Origin: CAWGUU01 sp963825765
GTDB taxonomy: Bacteria > Actinomycetota > Acidimicrobiia > Acidimicrobiales > AC-14
DNA length: 64,000 nucleotides
Assembly (NCBI GenBank): GCA_963825765.1
Contig: CAWGUU010000003.1
Coordinates: 818,946-882,945 of the forward strand
Direction of reading: 5' to 3'
Each line of letters opens with the position of its first letter. The stretch's first letter is position 1. Made by a program: the position numbers and the translations under genes. Shown here one piece after another: positions 54,706 to 64,000 of the stretch. The notes beneath the pieces are model-generated. The model had not been told where the DNA came from. It did no database searches and worked only from the letters and a program-made list of their open reading frames with translations.

Positions 54706-57700
54706 ACGCCGACGAGGTGACGCTGGTGGCCGTCCCACCGGAAGTGGACCAGGGCAACCCCGGGCCGCGCCGGGTCACGCACCGCCTCGTAGATCTCCAG
54801 GCTGGGCACCGAAGGGAAACATCCCCACATCCGCTCGCTGGTGAGCACGAAGTCGAGCTTGAGGCGGACGAGCAGGCCGAGCAGATGGCCGTGGGTGGGC
54901 TCGTCGACCTTGGCGAAGGCGTCGTCGAGAAGGAGCATGCGGGGGGCAGTGGGCGTATCACGGGCAATGGCCTCGAAGTGCGACGCAGCGGCGGCGAACA
55001 GGGCCAGGTAGGAGAGCACCCGCTGCTCGCCCTGGGACAGCCCGAGCCGGCTCGAGAGGATGCGCGAGGAGCCGGGATGGGCGGAGTCGGTGACCTTGAC
55101 CGTGAACCGATGCCATCCCCGGTAGTCGAGCGCGGCCCGCAGGTGCTGCTCATACCCGGCGGTGGGGTCGGTGGCGCGCTCGGCGTCGATGAGCGCGAGC
55201 AGCGTGTCCCGCAACTCGGCGTCGGCCGCCTCGTCGCGGAGCTCGTCGACGAGGAGACGGGCCGCAACACCTGCCGGCGCGGCCGCGTCGTCACGCAGCT
55301 TCCAGTCGAGATGGGCGCCCTTCCCGTGGGACGTGCTCACGCCGGCCAGCGTGCGGTTGGCGCCGGCCACCAGGTCGAGGGCGTCGAGCAGCTTGGAGCG
55401 CACCTCGTCGGCCAGCTCACGCAGCAAGAAGCGCTCGAGCACCTCTCGCTCACGGGCGGCCAGGCGCCCGCGGGCCGCCTCGGCTTCGTCGGCCAGCCGG
55501 GCTGCCACCACGGCCAAGGTCTGGCGGCCCGAGTCGTCGGCCACGTGGACGACCTTGACGCCGTCCTGCTCGTCGATGGCTGTGTCGTAGCCGCCGGGGA
55601 GCGCCTCGCTCAGGCGGTCGTAGCGGGAAAGGATCATGCCGTCGGAGACCTCGTCGTCGCCGTCGACGAGGGGAGCGACCGCCGCCGCGAGGGCGACGCC
55701 CGCACCGGGCCCGGTCGGCGCCGTCTCCGGGGAGATCGACCCCGTCGAGCTTCTGGAGGTCGAGCCCCGTTGCGGCCAGCAGGACACCGGGAAGAGCGAC
55801 CGCCGCCCCGAGCGCCTCCCCGGCGTCGACGAGCACGGATCGGGCCCGATCCTCCACGATGCGGGCCTCGTCCAGCCGTGCCACAGCCGTCGCGTGCTCG
55901 GCGTCGGCGTGTCGCCGGGCCTGGTCGGCCGCCGGCAGCAGCGACTGCTCCAGCTCGATCAGGCGGGCCGTGACCTCGGCGTGCTGGGCGAGCACGGCAT
56001 CGACCGTCGCCGCCAACGCCTGGCGCAGGGTGGCGAGCTCATGGGCGGCGACGTCGTGCTCGGCCCGCCGCTGACCCGCTTCGGCCGCGGTGGTGGCCGC
56101 CTCGGCCCGCCGGTCGGCCTCCTCCCGGCGGCGGGTGCCCAGGCGCTCGCCTTCGCGGATCAGGTCGTGCAGGGCTCGGCGATGGTCGGCGAGGGCGTCG
56201 CGCAGCTCGGCCAGGGCGGAGAGGAGGCGGTCGAGGTCCGTTGACGGTGATAGGGAACGCGTCGCTCTGGGCCTCGTGGGCGACGCCCGCCGCCAGCCGA
56301 TTGGCGGTGGCTCTGGCATGCTCGGCCCGGCGGCGGTCGGCGTCGTGGCGGGCGCGGGCGGCGGCGAGGGTGCGCTCGGCAGTGCGCACCTCGCGCTCCG
56401 CCTCGTCGATGGTGTCGGCCGGCGGCAGGGTGGCGGGCAGCCCCTCGAGCGCGTCGCGACGGTGGGCGGCAACCACGGCCCGGGCTGCGGCCTCGGCGAC
56501 GTCTGCCCGGTGCTGGGCGACCTCGGTCCGCAGCTCGTCGAGCAGGCGTTCACGGGTTGCCCGCCGGGCGGCCGCCCCGAGGAACTCGACTGTGTCCTTG
56601 CGCCAGGCGCCGCGGGCAACTCCGAGCGCCCATCGACCGCCGAGGCTGACCCAGGAGGCGACGCCGGGCTGGTCGTCGAGGCCGACCGCCCGCAGCAGTG
56701 CGGCAACAGTATCGGGACCCACCGGGCTGCCGTCCGGCGGCGGCCGGCACGAGCACGTCGGCCAGCGTGGCCGTGCCGGCCGGGAATGACGTGCCGCCGA
56801 CGTGCAGCAGCGTGTCATGGGTGCCGGGATGGACGACGAGCCCGTCGGCGCTGACCCACGCGTCGAGCAGCCCGGCCGCCTCGAGCGCGGCCTCCAGGCC
56901 GGCGGCATCGTCAGGCGCGACTCCCGCCGCGAGGTCGACGAGCTCGTAGAACGGAGCGCCGGCGGCGGGGTCACGCTCGGCGGCGCGGAACCGAGAGGCC
57001 CTCGGGCGAGCCTCGGATTGCGCTTCGACCTCGGCCAGTCGGGCTTCGGTGGCCGTCAGGGACTCGGCGGCGCGCGACCGGGCCAGGTCGGCTTCGGCCG
57101 CGACCTGGCGGGCTTCGCTCTGGGGCTGCGCCAGGGCGTCGGCGACGGCCCGCCGAACCTCCGCCACCCACTTCGTTCCCTCGCGGTGGACGGCGAGCGC
57201 GGCGAGCACCGGATGCCAGGCGACTCCGAGGGTCGACGGCGGGCCGCTGGTGGTCCAGACGCTCGACGGCGCCGGACCACGCCTGCTCGGCGGCGACCTG
57301 CGCCGACCTGGCCTCTGCCACCTGCGACCGTTCCTGTTCGACCTCGGCCTCCGACACCGCCGCCCGCTCGTCGGCACCTGCGGCCTCCTGCTCGGCCCGC
57401 TCCGCCTGCCGGGCCAGGTCTCTGACCTCGCCGGCGCGGCGCCGGCGGCCGTCGACGAGGGTGCGCGCCGCCCGGGCCCGCTCATCCGCGGCCACCAGGC
57501 CGGAGGGGTCGATCTCGCCGTCGGCACCGGCGGCCGGCGGAGGACCGAGCAGAGCCGGCTCGAGCCCGCTCTCGGCGGAAAGCCCGGCAACGGTGGTCGC
57601 AGCCTCGCCGGTCGTGACGAGCGACCTCCGAACGTCGTCGCCAGCGCTCGACAGGTCGGCGACGGCTCGGCGGTGGGCGGCCTCGGCCCGGTCGGCGGCC

Positions 57701-58828
57701 GACTCCGCCACGCCGGTCGCCACCGCGAGGGCGGCGACCCGTTCCTGGCGGTCGACGAGGTCCTGATGGGCCCGGTAACCCTCGCTGCGCTCGAGCTCAC
57801 GGCGCTCGGCCTCGCGATCGGTGCGCTCGCGACCGGTGGGCGGCGAGCGCCTCCTCTGCCTGCGCTGCGGCGACAGCCGCTTCGTCGACCGCTCGGCCCA
57901 GTTGGCGGGCGGCGCGGGCGGCGCGGGCGCGAGCCGCCTCGGCCTGCTCGACGGCCACCGCCCGCCGGGACAGCACGGTGCGGGTGTAGCGGCGGTAGTC
58001 GCCCAGGAACTGGCCGAGGGCGAGGGCGGTGCGTGCCGAACGGTCGACCTGGTCGCGGATGGCTTCGAGGTCGTCGAAGTGCCCGGCGGCCTCGGTGAGT
58101 ACTCGCTCGTCGATCGGCGGAAGGGCGGCGCTCAGGACGCGGGCCAGCTCACCGGCCTCGACCTGGTTGCCGATGTTGGGGTCGCGGAGAGCGTGCAGCA
58201 GGTGGAGCAGGTTGCGGTAGCGAGCCTCGTCGAACAGCCCGAACACGTGCCGCCCGACCCGGCGGCGGTGCTCGGCGCCCGAGGCGGTGACGGCATCGTC
58301 GCCGAGGGCGTCCTTCAGCCGCTCGATCGAGAGGCACTCACCGGCGACGTCGAGGTCGAGGTCGACACCGACCCGGCGATCGGTGAGGAAGAACCAGCTG
58401 TCGGCCCGACGGGTGGCGGTCGACGCCTTGAGGCCGGCCCCGAGCGTCTGGAACGTCTCGGCGCCGTCGTCGTCGACGCACCGCAGCTCGAGCCAGACGT
58501 AGCCGACATGGTTGCCGTTGGGGCGGCCCTCGGTCATCAGCCAGCCGACGGTGGTGCGGTCGCGACCGGTGGCGTCGAGCGCCCGGGTGTCGCCGTCGAG
58601 GAGGAAGGGGAGCAGGATCTCGAGCGCCTTCGACTTGCCGGCGCCGTTCTTGCCTCGCAGCAGCAGCCGGCCGCCGGCGAAGCGCAGCTCGACCCGGTCG
58701 TACTGCCAGACGTTGAGGATGCCGGCGCGGTGCAGCACCCATCGCCCCACCGGGCTCGGGCCGTGATCGTCGATCGGCTCGGCCAGGTCTCGCCGGCCGG
58801 GGCCGCTCGGCAACAGGCGGGTGGTCAC
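54702..58828 (-). CDS. jetC: Wadjet type II SMC-like ATPase JetC (TIGR02680), several frameshifts
   Basis: SMC/SbcC-like motor, ~1375 aa. Head: Walker A GKNGAGKS (59-66) in an N-terminal P-loop; then long coiled coil (Ala/Arg/Glu-rich); then C-terminal signature LSQGEQRVLSYLALFAAAAS and Walker B MLLLDDAFAKVDEPTHG. Frames change near 57840, 57255, 56745, 56240 and 55733; each is a single-base step and the head motifs are intact. GTGA overlaps to jetB and jetD. Confidence 0.88.
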
Positions 58829-60020
58829 GATGGTGCCTCCGTGGGCTCGAACGAGAAGGCGAGGGGGACGACGACGACCTCAGGGGCGTAGCGGTTGGCG
58901 ACCGCGGTGAGGTGCAACCCGCCCTCGGCCCCCCGGCGCAGGAGGCCCATGGCGACGAGCAGGTCCTCGACGTCGCGGAGCAGGCGCTCGGGATGGTCGA
59001 CGTACTCGTTCTTCCAACGGGGCCGTGTTGCGCGAGCAGGTCGGCCACCACCTCCTCGAGCAGCCCGTGCGGCACCGGGACCGTGCCGACAACCGCGTCG
59101 CGGGGCGTTTCCTCAGGCCGCAGGCGCCGGGCCAGCTGGCTGATCGCCAGCAGGGCGGCGTGGCCGAGGGTGCCACCACGGGGGAAGGCCTCGTCGGTGA
59201 GCTCGTCGCGGGGATCGATGGCGGCCACACCCTCGGCCCGGATCTCGAGCTCGAGGCCGAACAGCTCGTCGAACGTGCGCGCCTCGCGGCGTTGAAATTG
59301 TCGCAGCCAGGCCCACGACTCGTCGTCGACGTCGTCGGCCAGCACGGCCGGCTCCTCCACGAGGAGCCGGCGGACACGGTGACGGGCACCGGCGCCGATC
59401 CCCGGCTCGGCGGCCAGGCGGACGAGCTCATCGGGATCCTCGACCTCCCGCAGAGGAACGGCGAGCAGGTGGCGCACCAGGTCGCGGCGGACGAAGAGCA
59501 GGGCCTCGGCCCCGGCGTCGTCGGCGAAGGCGGCGACCGTACCGTCGTCCTCGACCAGCACCCCCCAGGCCACGAGCTGGCGCAGGGCGGCGACGAAGGC
59601 CCGCCGATCGGCGTGGCTGTCGCCGCCGAGGTCGATGCCGGCCTCGGCGGCCGCATGGCGGACCTGCTCGATCAGGGAAGACAGCAGCATCTGCTGGCGG
59701 CCAGTGAGCAGCACCGAGCAGCAAAGAGCCAGGTAGGCGTAGGCGCGGGGTGAAAACGGGGCCCCCGAGGCCCGCCGGAGCGGGCGGGCCCGGTGGGGGC
59801 CGAGCCCTGCCTTGTAGAGGCGGGCGAAGCCCGACTCGACAACCAGGCGGTAGCCGAGAAGCTGACGGAAGTCCCGACCCAGCGCGTCGCGGTGGCGACG
59901 CACGAGGCGGAAGCCTTCGGCGTGGGGCCCCTCGGCCGTGACGAGGGGATGGCGCAGGAGGAGTCGCAACGCGTCCTGACGCTCGTCCGCCTCGCGGGCG
60001 GGTGCCGTCGACAAGGTCAT
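58825..60020 (-). CDS. jetB: Wadjet type II subunit JetB (TIGR02678, DUF2398), one frameshift
   Basis: kite-like subunit of the SMC complex, ~398 aa. ADERQDALRLLLRHPLVT, ALGRDFRQLLGYRLVVESGF, ARLYKAGL and WKNEYVDHPERLLRDVEDLL are typical of the family. One base near 59013 separates the last segment. ATGA with jetA and GTGA with jetC. Confidence 0.88.
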
Positions 60021-61569
60021 TCGGCCATCCCATCGGCCCGGCACGCGCTCGTCGGGGCAGGCGCCGGGCGGCGGCCGGCCTGGGTGATCGCCAGACGGAA
60101 ACCACCGACGGTGAGGTTGCCCAACGCGCTGCGCAGCGTGGTGGCGTCGGGCCGACGGCTCGACCCACAGAACGACGTCGGCGTCGACCAGCGCCGCCGA
60201 GGCGCCGGCCAGCTCGGGCCCGAACCGGGCTGTCGCCTGGCCGAGGAGCTCGAACAGAACCTGGAGGGCGGCGCCCGACAGCCGCACCTCGTCGAGCCGG
60301 TCGCCGACGGCAAGGAGCTCGGCGACGGCCTGGGCCCGCTGCTCGTCCTCCCGGCGGCGCTCGGCGACGAGCCGCTCCTTCTGGGCCCGGTGATCGGCCA
60401 CCCGGACCAACCGCCCCCCGAGGGGTGCGATCTCCCCGCTCGCGGATGCTGACGGGGACCGGGGCGGCCGGGGCCAGCCACCAACTGGTCGTGGCGGGAA
60501 GTGCCTCGCCGATCTCGGCGTCGAGGGTGACACCCAGGTGGCGGGCGCCGTAGAGGGCGAAGGCGGACGTGTACAGGACGTGGGCGTCGTCGGGAGTGGC
60601 CGCGTCGAGCCAGGCGGCGAGGCGGAGGAAGTGCCGGCGAAGCGAGGTCTCGCGGCTGCTGGCCGCGTTCATCCGCTTGACGTTGGCCAGCAGCGCCCCC
60701 ACCGCCCGGACTGCGGCCGCCCGGAGTTGCTGCGAACCCGAGGACCGGTCGCCGGGTTCGCCGAACCAGGCTCGTAGCTCGGCCCAGTCGTCGACGGACC
60801 GGCCACGCGCCCGTTGGACCCCCTCGCCCCCGGGACTGGCCGCCCGCAGGGCTTCGGCGGCGGGGTCGGCGGCCGCGGCCCGCTCGACGAGCAGCGGGAT
60901 GAGCGGCTCGAGCCGGTCGAGCGCCAGCCGGATGGCGGCGGTGTGGCGGGTGACGCTCTCGACGATCGTCTCGAGGTAGTCGAGCAGCAGGTGCTTGAAG
61001 CCCAGCCACTCCTCGTCGTCGAGGTCGGCCCGGGCCAGCACCGAGCCGACGTAGCTGTAGAAGTCGGTGACGGCGCTGGCGAACGTCTCGAACTGGAGGA
61101 ACACCGTGGACACGGTCTCTGCCATGCGAGCCGGATCGGTGGCGGCCAGCTCGGCCGGCGCCATCAGGGCCAACTGCCGTGAGCCGGTGGGCGACCGCCG
61201 CCAGCAGCTCGCGGGGCACCTCCCGGGCCCCCCGGCCGCCGCCAGCACCTCCTCGACCTGGCGATGCACCCGCACGCCCAGGCTCGTCGCCGCGTAGCGG
61301 GCCGGCTGGCGCTGGTACTCGGCGATGGAGGTGACCCGCACCTCACGGGGGCTGGCCAGGAGGTTGCCGTGCTGTTCGAGGTAGCGCAGCCGCTGGTCGA
61401 TGACCTCGACGGGCAGGTCGAGGCCTCGCTCAGCGAGGTCGTGCGCCGACCACTCGGCCAGCAGCGCGCCGACGAACAGCCTCATGATGGCGACGTAGCC
61501 GCCCGCCTCCGGCGCCGTCGCGTAGGAGTACAGCCGGAGACGGTTCACCTCGGCCGGATCGGGCGCCAT
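60017..61569 (-). CDS. jetA: Wadjet type II subunit JetA (TIGR02677, DUF2397), several frameshifts
   Basis: kleisin-like subunit, ~517 aa. LYSYATAPEAGGYVAIMRLF, LRYLEQHGNLLASPREVRVT and EYQRQPARYAATSLG match the N-terminal family pattern; SSGSQQLRAAAVRAVGALLA and HVLYTSAFALYGARHLGVTL follow. Frames shift near 61210, 61170, 60445 and 60160. First gene of the operon; its start at 61569 follows the XRE gene by 44 bp. Confidence 0.85.
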
Positions 61570-61613
61570 GCGGCCAGTTTGCCGGACGGGTGAGACAAAA
61601 CACAAGGGTGTAG

Positions 61614-62023
61614 TTACGCGGTTGTCGGTCCTCTGCCTTCAGGCGGGATGTCCCCTTTCGTCTCCAGGGTGTCAGCTCCCCGGCGGATGACAGCGTGACC
61701 CTCACGTACCAGCTTGGCGATGCTGCGGTTCCCCGAGAGGTTCTCGCCAAACCCGACCACCATCTCGGCGCCACGGCCGCGGCAAGACGCTCGAGGGTGT
61801 CGAGGCTCGGCCGGGACCCACCCCCCTCCATCCGTGCGATGGCCGACTGGGTAGTGCCCATCCGCTGCGCCAACTCGGCTTGGGTGAGCCCGGCCTCGGT
61901 GCGGAGCCGGTGCACGAGCGCCCGGAAGTCGTTGATTTGGGCCTCGTCCTCGTAAGCGGCACGACCCTTCTCTGAGAGCGGCCGCTCCGCCTTGATGTCA
62001 TCCCAGACCGTGCGCTTGCCCAT
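61614..62023 (-). CDS. XRE-family helix-turn-helix protein (HigA-like), frameshifted
   Basis: Start ATG 62023 with GAGGAG 8 nt upstream. HTH is LTQAELAQRMGTTQSAIARM, after EDEAQINDFRALVHRLRTEA. An indel near 61768 hides the true end (AEMVVGFGENLSGNRSIAKL). ~136 aa. Resembles antitoxins of HigBA modules. It precedes jetA on the same strand and could regulate the Wadjet operon. Confidence 0.8.
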
Positions 62024-62028
62024 CTGCA

Positions 62029-62110
62029 TCACTCCTCATCGTCAGCCGTGTAGCTCTCGGCCACACATCGCGCCATCGTTTCGCTTGCCCGTCGCACCTC
62101 ACGCCGCTCC
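62029..62110 (-). pseudogene. Possible C-terminal remnant of a HigB/RelE-type toxin
   Basis: A short frame (REVRRASETMARCVAESYTA, then DDEE stop) ends just over the start of the XRE gene, as toxins of HigBA pairs do. Upstream it is replaced by the decayed integrase copy. The match is weak. Confidence 0.4.
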
Positions 62111-62114
62111 TGGG

Positions 62115-62275
62115 GGCGTCCGCTTATCCTCACCCTTGCTAAACCCTCGCGAATCTGAACTCCTGGCCGACACCGAGCAGGAGCGAGGAGCCGTCACCAG
62201 AGCATCGATGCCGTGTGGTCCGGCGCCGGGGAACTCCCGAGGCACGGCTGGTCCGCATCGACCGCTGGCTGCACA
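62115..62275 (+). pseudogene. Decayed duplicate of the integrase leader and 5' end
   Basis: Aligns with 51846-52020 with many changes: GTCCGCTTATCC, then CTAAACCCTCGC, CGACACCGAGC, and GTGTGGTCCGGCGCC followed by CCCGAGGCACGG and TGGTCCGCAT. No reading frame survives. It is a relic of a second, related element. Confidence 0.7.
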
Positions 62276-62589
62276 CGTGAGCGGACGCAACGAGTGGTCG
62301 TGAATCCTTCGAGGGGGCTGTAGCTCGACGTTGGGGCGCTCTCGTCGCACACGCTGCTCGGCAAACCGTCCGCAACGGAGGCCGAACGGACAGATAACAT
62401 ACGAAGTGTCCACATCGACGCCCTAGCGGACACTTCGCCATGACAGAAAGGTGCGGCTACAAGGGCTGTGGGCACACGGTCACCATCCCGGGAGCGTGTG
62501 GTGATCGAAACTGTCCCCGCAATGCGGAGCGCCGACTCGCCATCTCATCCACGATCGGCAGAAGTCGGGCCGCGTCAGCCAAGCCGGCG
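62276..62589. other. 314-bp stretch with no recognised gene
   Basis: Between the integrase relic and the Fic gene. A frame around 62440 reads MTERCGYKGCGHTVTIPGAC, but it is not clearly continuous with the Fic domain. It probably holds the Fic promoter and 5' end. Confidence 0.4.
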
Positions 62590-63827
62590 GATGGCGCCGA
62601 CGACGATGTGTTCGGTCTCCGACCGGGCCGTGTGGATCTGCTGTGGCAAGCGCCCGATGGGTCCTACAGCCGGAGGCACCAGGGGCCCTACCGCTACGAC
62701 GCCTTCGTACCGGCCGAGTTGGCCGAGATCGACCTGACGATTGCGGCCTCCCTCGCGGCGGAACTCGAGGATGCGGCCGGGCGGTCACCGACCTGAACCG
62801 GGGCGAGGTAGCGAACCTCGAAGCCGTCGCCGCACCCCTCCTGCGGTCGGAGAGCGTTCCTCATCCCGCATCGAGAACCTCCGCGTCTCCCACCGCCGAG
62901 TGGCTGAGGCTCTCGTTGATCCTCAGCACGCACCTGCCTCGGCCCGGGAGGTCGCCAACGACGTCGCCGCGATGGCGAAGGCCATCTCCTCGGCCGACAA
63001 GAGTCTTGATGGGAGACGATCAGCTCCATCCACCACTCGCTGCTGGTCGGTATCCGGGATGAGGAGTATGCGGGAGTCGAGCGGACAGTTCGAACTGGAT
63101 CGGGGTCAGAGCCTCGCGACGCCTTCTACTACCCGCCGCCACCGGAAATGGTCGGAGCTCTTCTCGACGACCTCGTCGAGTTCGCCAACCGGGATGACGT
63201 GCCCGCTGTCGCCCAGGCAGCGATCGTGCACACGCAGTTCGAGGGCATCCATCCCTTCGTAGATGGCAACGGGCGTACCGGCCGATGCCTTGTACACGCC
63301 GTGCTCCGCCGACGGGGTGTTGCGCCCACGCTGGTGCCGCCCATCAGCGCAGTACTCCTGACCGATCACGACGGCTACTACTCCGTGCTGGCCGACTTCC
63401 AGCAGCGGGGCAAATCCCATTCCGCTCCTCTACACGTTCGCCGGAGCGACGGCCACAGCCTCCCGGCACAGGGCCGGAATCACCGTCGCTCTCCGGGAGC
63501 GACAGGTGGAGTGGTTCAAGGCAGCCGGCCATCCGCGGTCAGGATCGATAGCCAGGAAACTGATCGAATCGTTACCTGCGCAGCCCGTGCTCACCGCCGA
63601 GATCGTCGCGGACACCATGGCGTTGACCCAATGTCGCCCGCCGCGGATTGAAGGCGCTCGAGGACGCCGCCGTGATCCGAGTGCTCCCTGGGCGGGAACG
63701 GGACCGGGTGTGGGTGGCCGACGATGTCTTCGACGTGCTCGACGAGTTCGAGTTGGCGATCACTCGGGATCCTGGGAGGGGGCGGCCCGTAGATCCCGAC
63801 CCGGCACCTTCGGCCCCGGGGTCATGA
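62590..63827 (+). pseudogene. Fic-domain protein broken by many frameshifts
   Basis: Fic AMP-transferase family. N-terminal segment GSYSRRHQGPYRYDAFVPAE and IAASLAAELEDAA; linker ASAREVANDVAAMAKAISSA; active site HPFVDGNGRTGR intact within AAIVHTQFEGIHPFVDGNG; C-terminal winged helix LKALEDAAVIRVLPGRERDR and DVLDEFELAITRD. At least six frame changes. Either a decaying gene or low-quality sequence; the density is higher than elsewhere. Confidence 0.75.
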
Positions 63828-63980
63828 TTGAACGCTGGGGCCTCACGGATCGTTGAGTGTTTGACGACCAACTATCCGCCCGCTTATCTCGGGCACACTG
63901 GGGCGTACTGGGTGTACGGGTGGACTCGGCGCCGACAGAACCGCAGGTCAGGACACTGGAGCGCACTCAATGGACAAACG

Positions 63981-64000
63981 GCAGCGGACTCTTAATCCGC
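63981..64000 (+). repeat. Attachment-site repeat, right copy, cut by the window end
   Basis: GCAGCGGACTCTTAATCCGC, identical to 51734-51753 in tRNA-Lys. The bases before it (AATGGACAAACG) do not form a tRNA 5' half, so this is a 3' tRNA fragment left by integration. Confidence 0.85.

Larger units (their letters stand above)
51784..63980. mobile_element. Genomic island in tRNA-Lys
   Basis: About 12.2 kb bounded by the tRNA-Lys gene and a tRNA-Lys fragment at the window end. Flank motifs recur at both ends (CGCAGGTCAGGAC near 51797 and 63943; TATCCGCCCGCTTATC near 51852 and 63871). Content is mobile and defence-like: truncated integrase, Wadjet II, XRE/toxin remnant, second integrase relic and Fic. 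No intact integrase is present, so it is probably immobile now. Confidence 0.75.

Noticed and set aside
62310..62345. GGGGCTGTAGCTCGACG, resembling a tRNA 5' half
   Set aside because: No anticodon arm, T arm or pairing acceptor follows.

Overview
The window is GC-rich DNA with dense genes and frequent 4-nt stop/start overlaps. It contains AfsR/SARP-like (BTAD) regulators, a ClpX-ClpP-trigger factor block and an FtsH paralogue. This suggests an actinobacterium, possibly of the class Acidimicrobiia; that placement is an inference from gene content, not a computed result. Many conserved genes carry single-base indels, among them pyruvate kinase, dxs, dxr, a response regulator and all four Wadjet genes. 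An error-prone assembly is the likeliest cause, so I annotate these genes as frameshifted CDSs rather than as decayed genes unless large parts are missing.

Layout. 0-10 kb: a 5'-truncated P450, an AbiEi/DUF559 protein, clpX-clpP-tig, a histidine phosphatase, a secreted GH5 glucanase with CBM2-like modules, a cupin and a siderophore-interacting protein. 10-13.5 kb (minus strand): three small Ala/Asn/Asp-rich proteins sharing a P-[DE]-R-[EQ]-A-M-S motif, a membrane M50 metalloprotease with an N-terminal PqqD-like domain, and a secreted CxxC protein. This resembles an undescribed peptide-maturation system. 13.8-15.6 kb: a MerR/DUF433 gene, a HepT/MntA pair, tRNA-Pro and tRNA-Gly. 15.6-26.2 kb: an L,D-transpeptidase, an FtsH paralogue, a secreted caspase-like protein, a DEAD helicase, typA, a Lys/Ala-Glu bipolar protein, and a glutamate dehydrogenase coupled to a cyclic-nucleotide-binding protein.

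26.3-32.9 kb holds two tandem BTAD-NTPase regulators, followed by convergent pyruvate kinase. 34.5-51.3 kb is a large terpenoid locus. The plus-strand run is polyprenyl diphosphate synthase, terpene synthase 1, ispG, dxs, dxr, terpene synthase 2 and ispH, then a response regulator, a cyclase-like protein, a SnoaL-like protein, a squalene/phytoene-synthase-like domain fused to a carotenoid oxygenase, and terpene synthase 3. On the minus strand lies a coupled class II/class I diterpene cyclase pair, next to a broken SDR joined to the fossil tail of another diterpene synthase. The locus would make its own C5 precursors through MEP steps, elongate them and cyclise them by several routes.

51.7-64 kb is a genomic island in tRNA-Lys(CTT): 20 nt of the tRNA recur at the last bases of the window. 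It carries a truncated HNH-integrase, an unknown gene, a complete type II Wadjet system (jetABCD, minus strand), an XRE regulator with a toxin remnant, a decayed second copy of the integrase 5' end, and a broken Fic gene.

A ~70-bp intergenic repeat with TAGCGCCCC/GGGGCGCTA arms occurs three times, always beside gene 3' ends.
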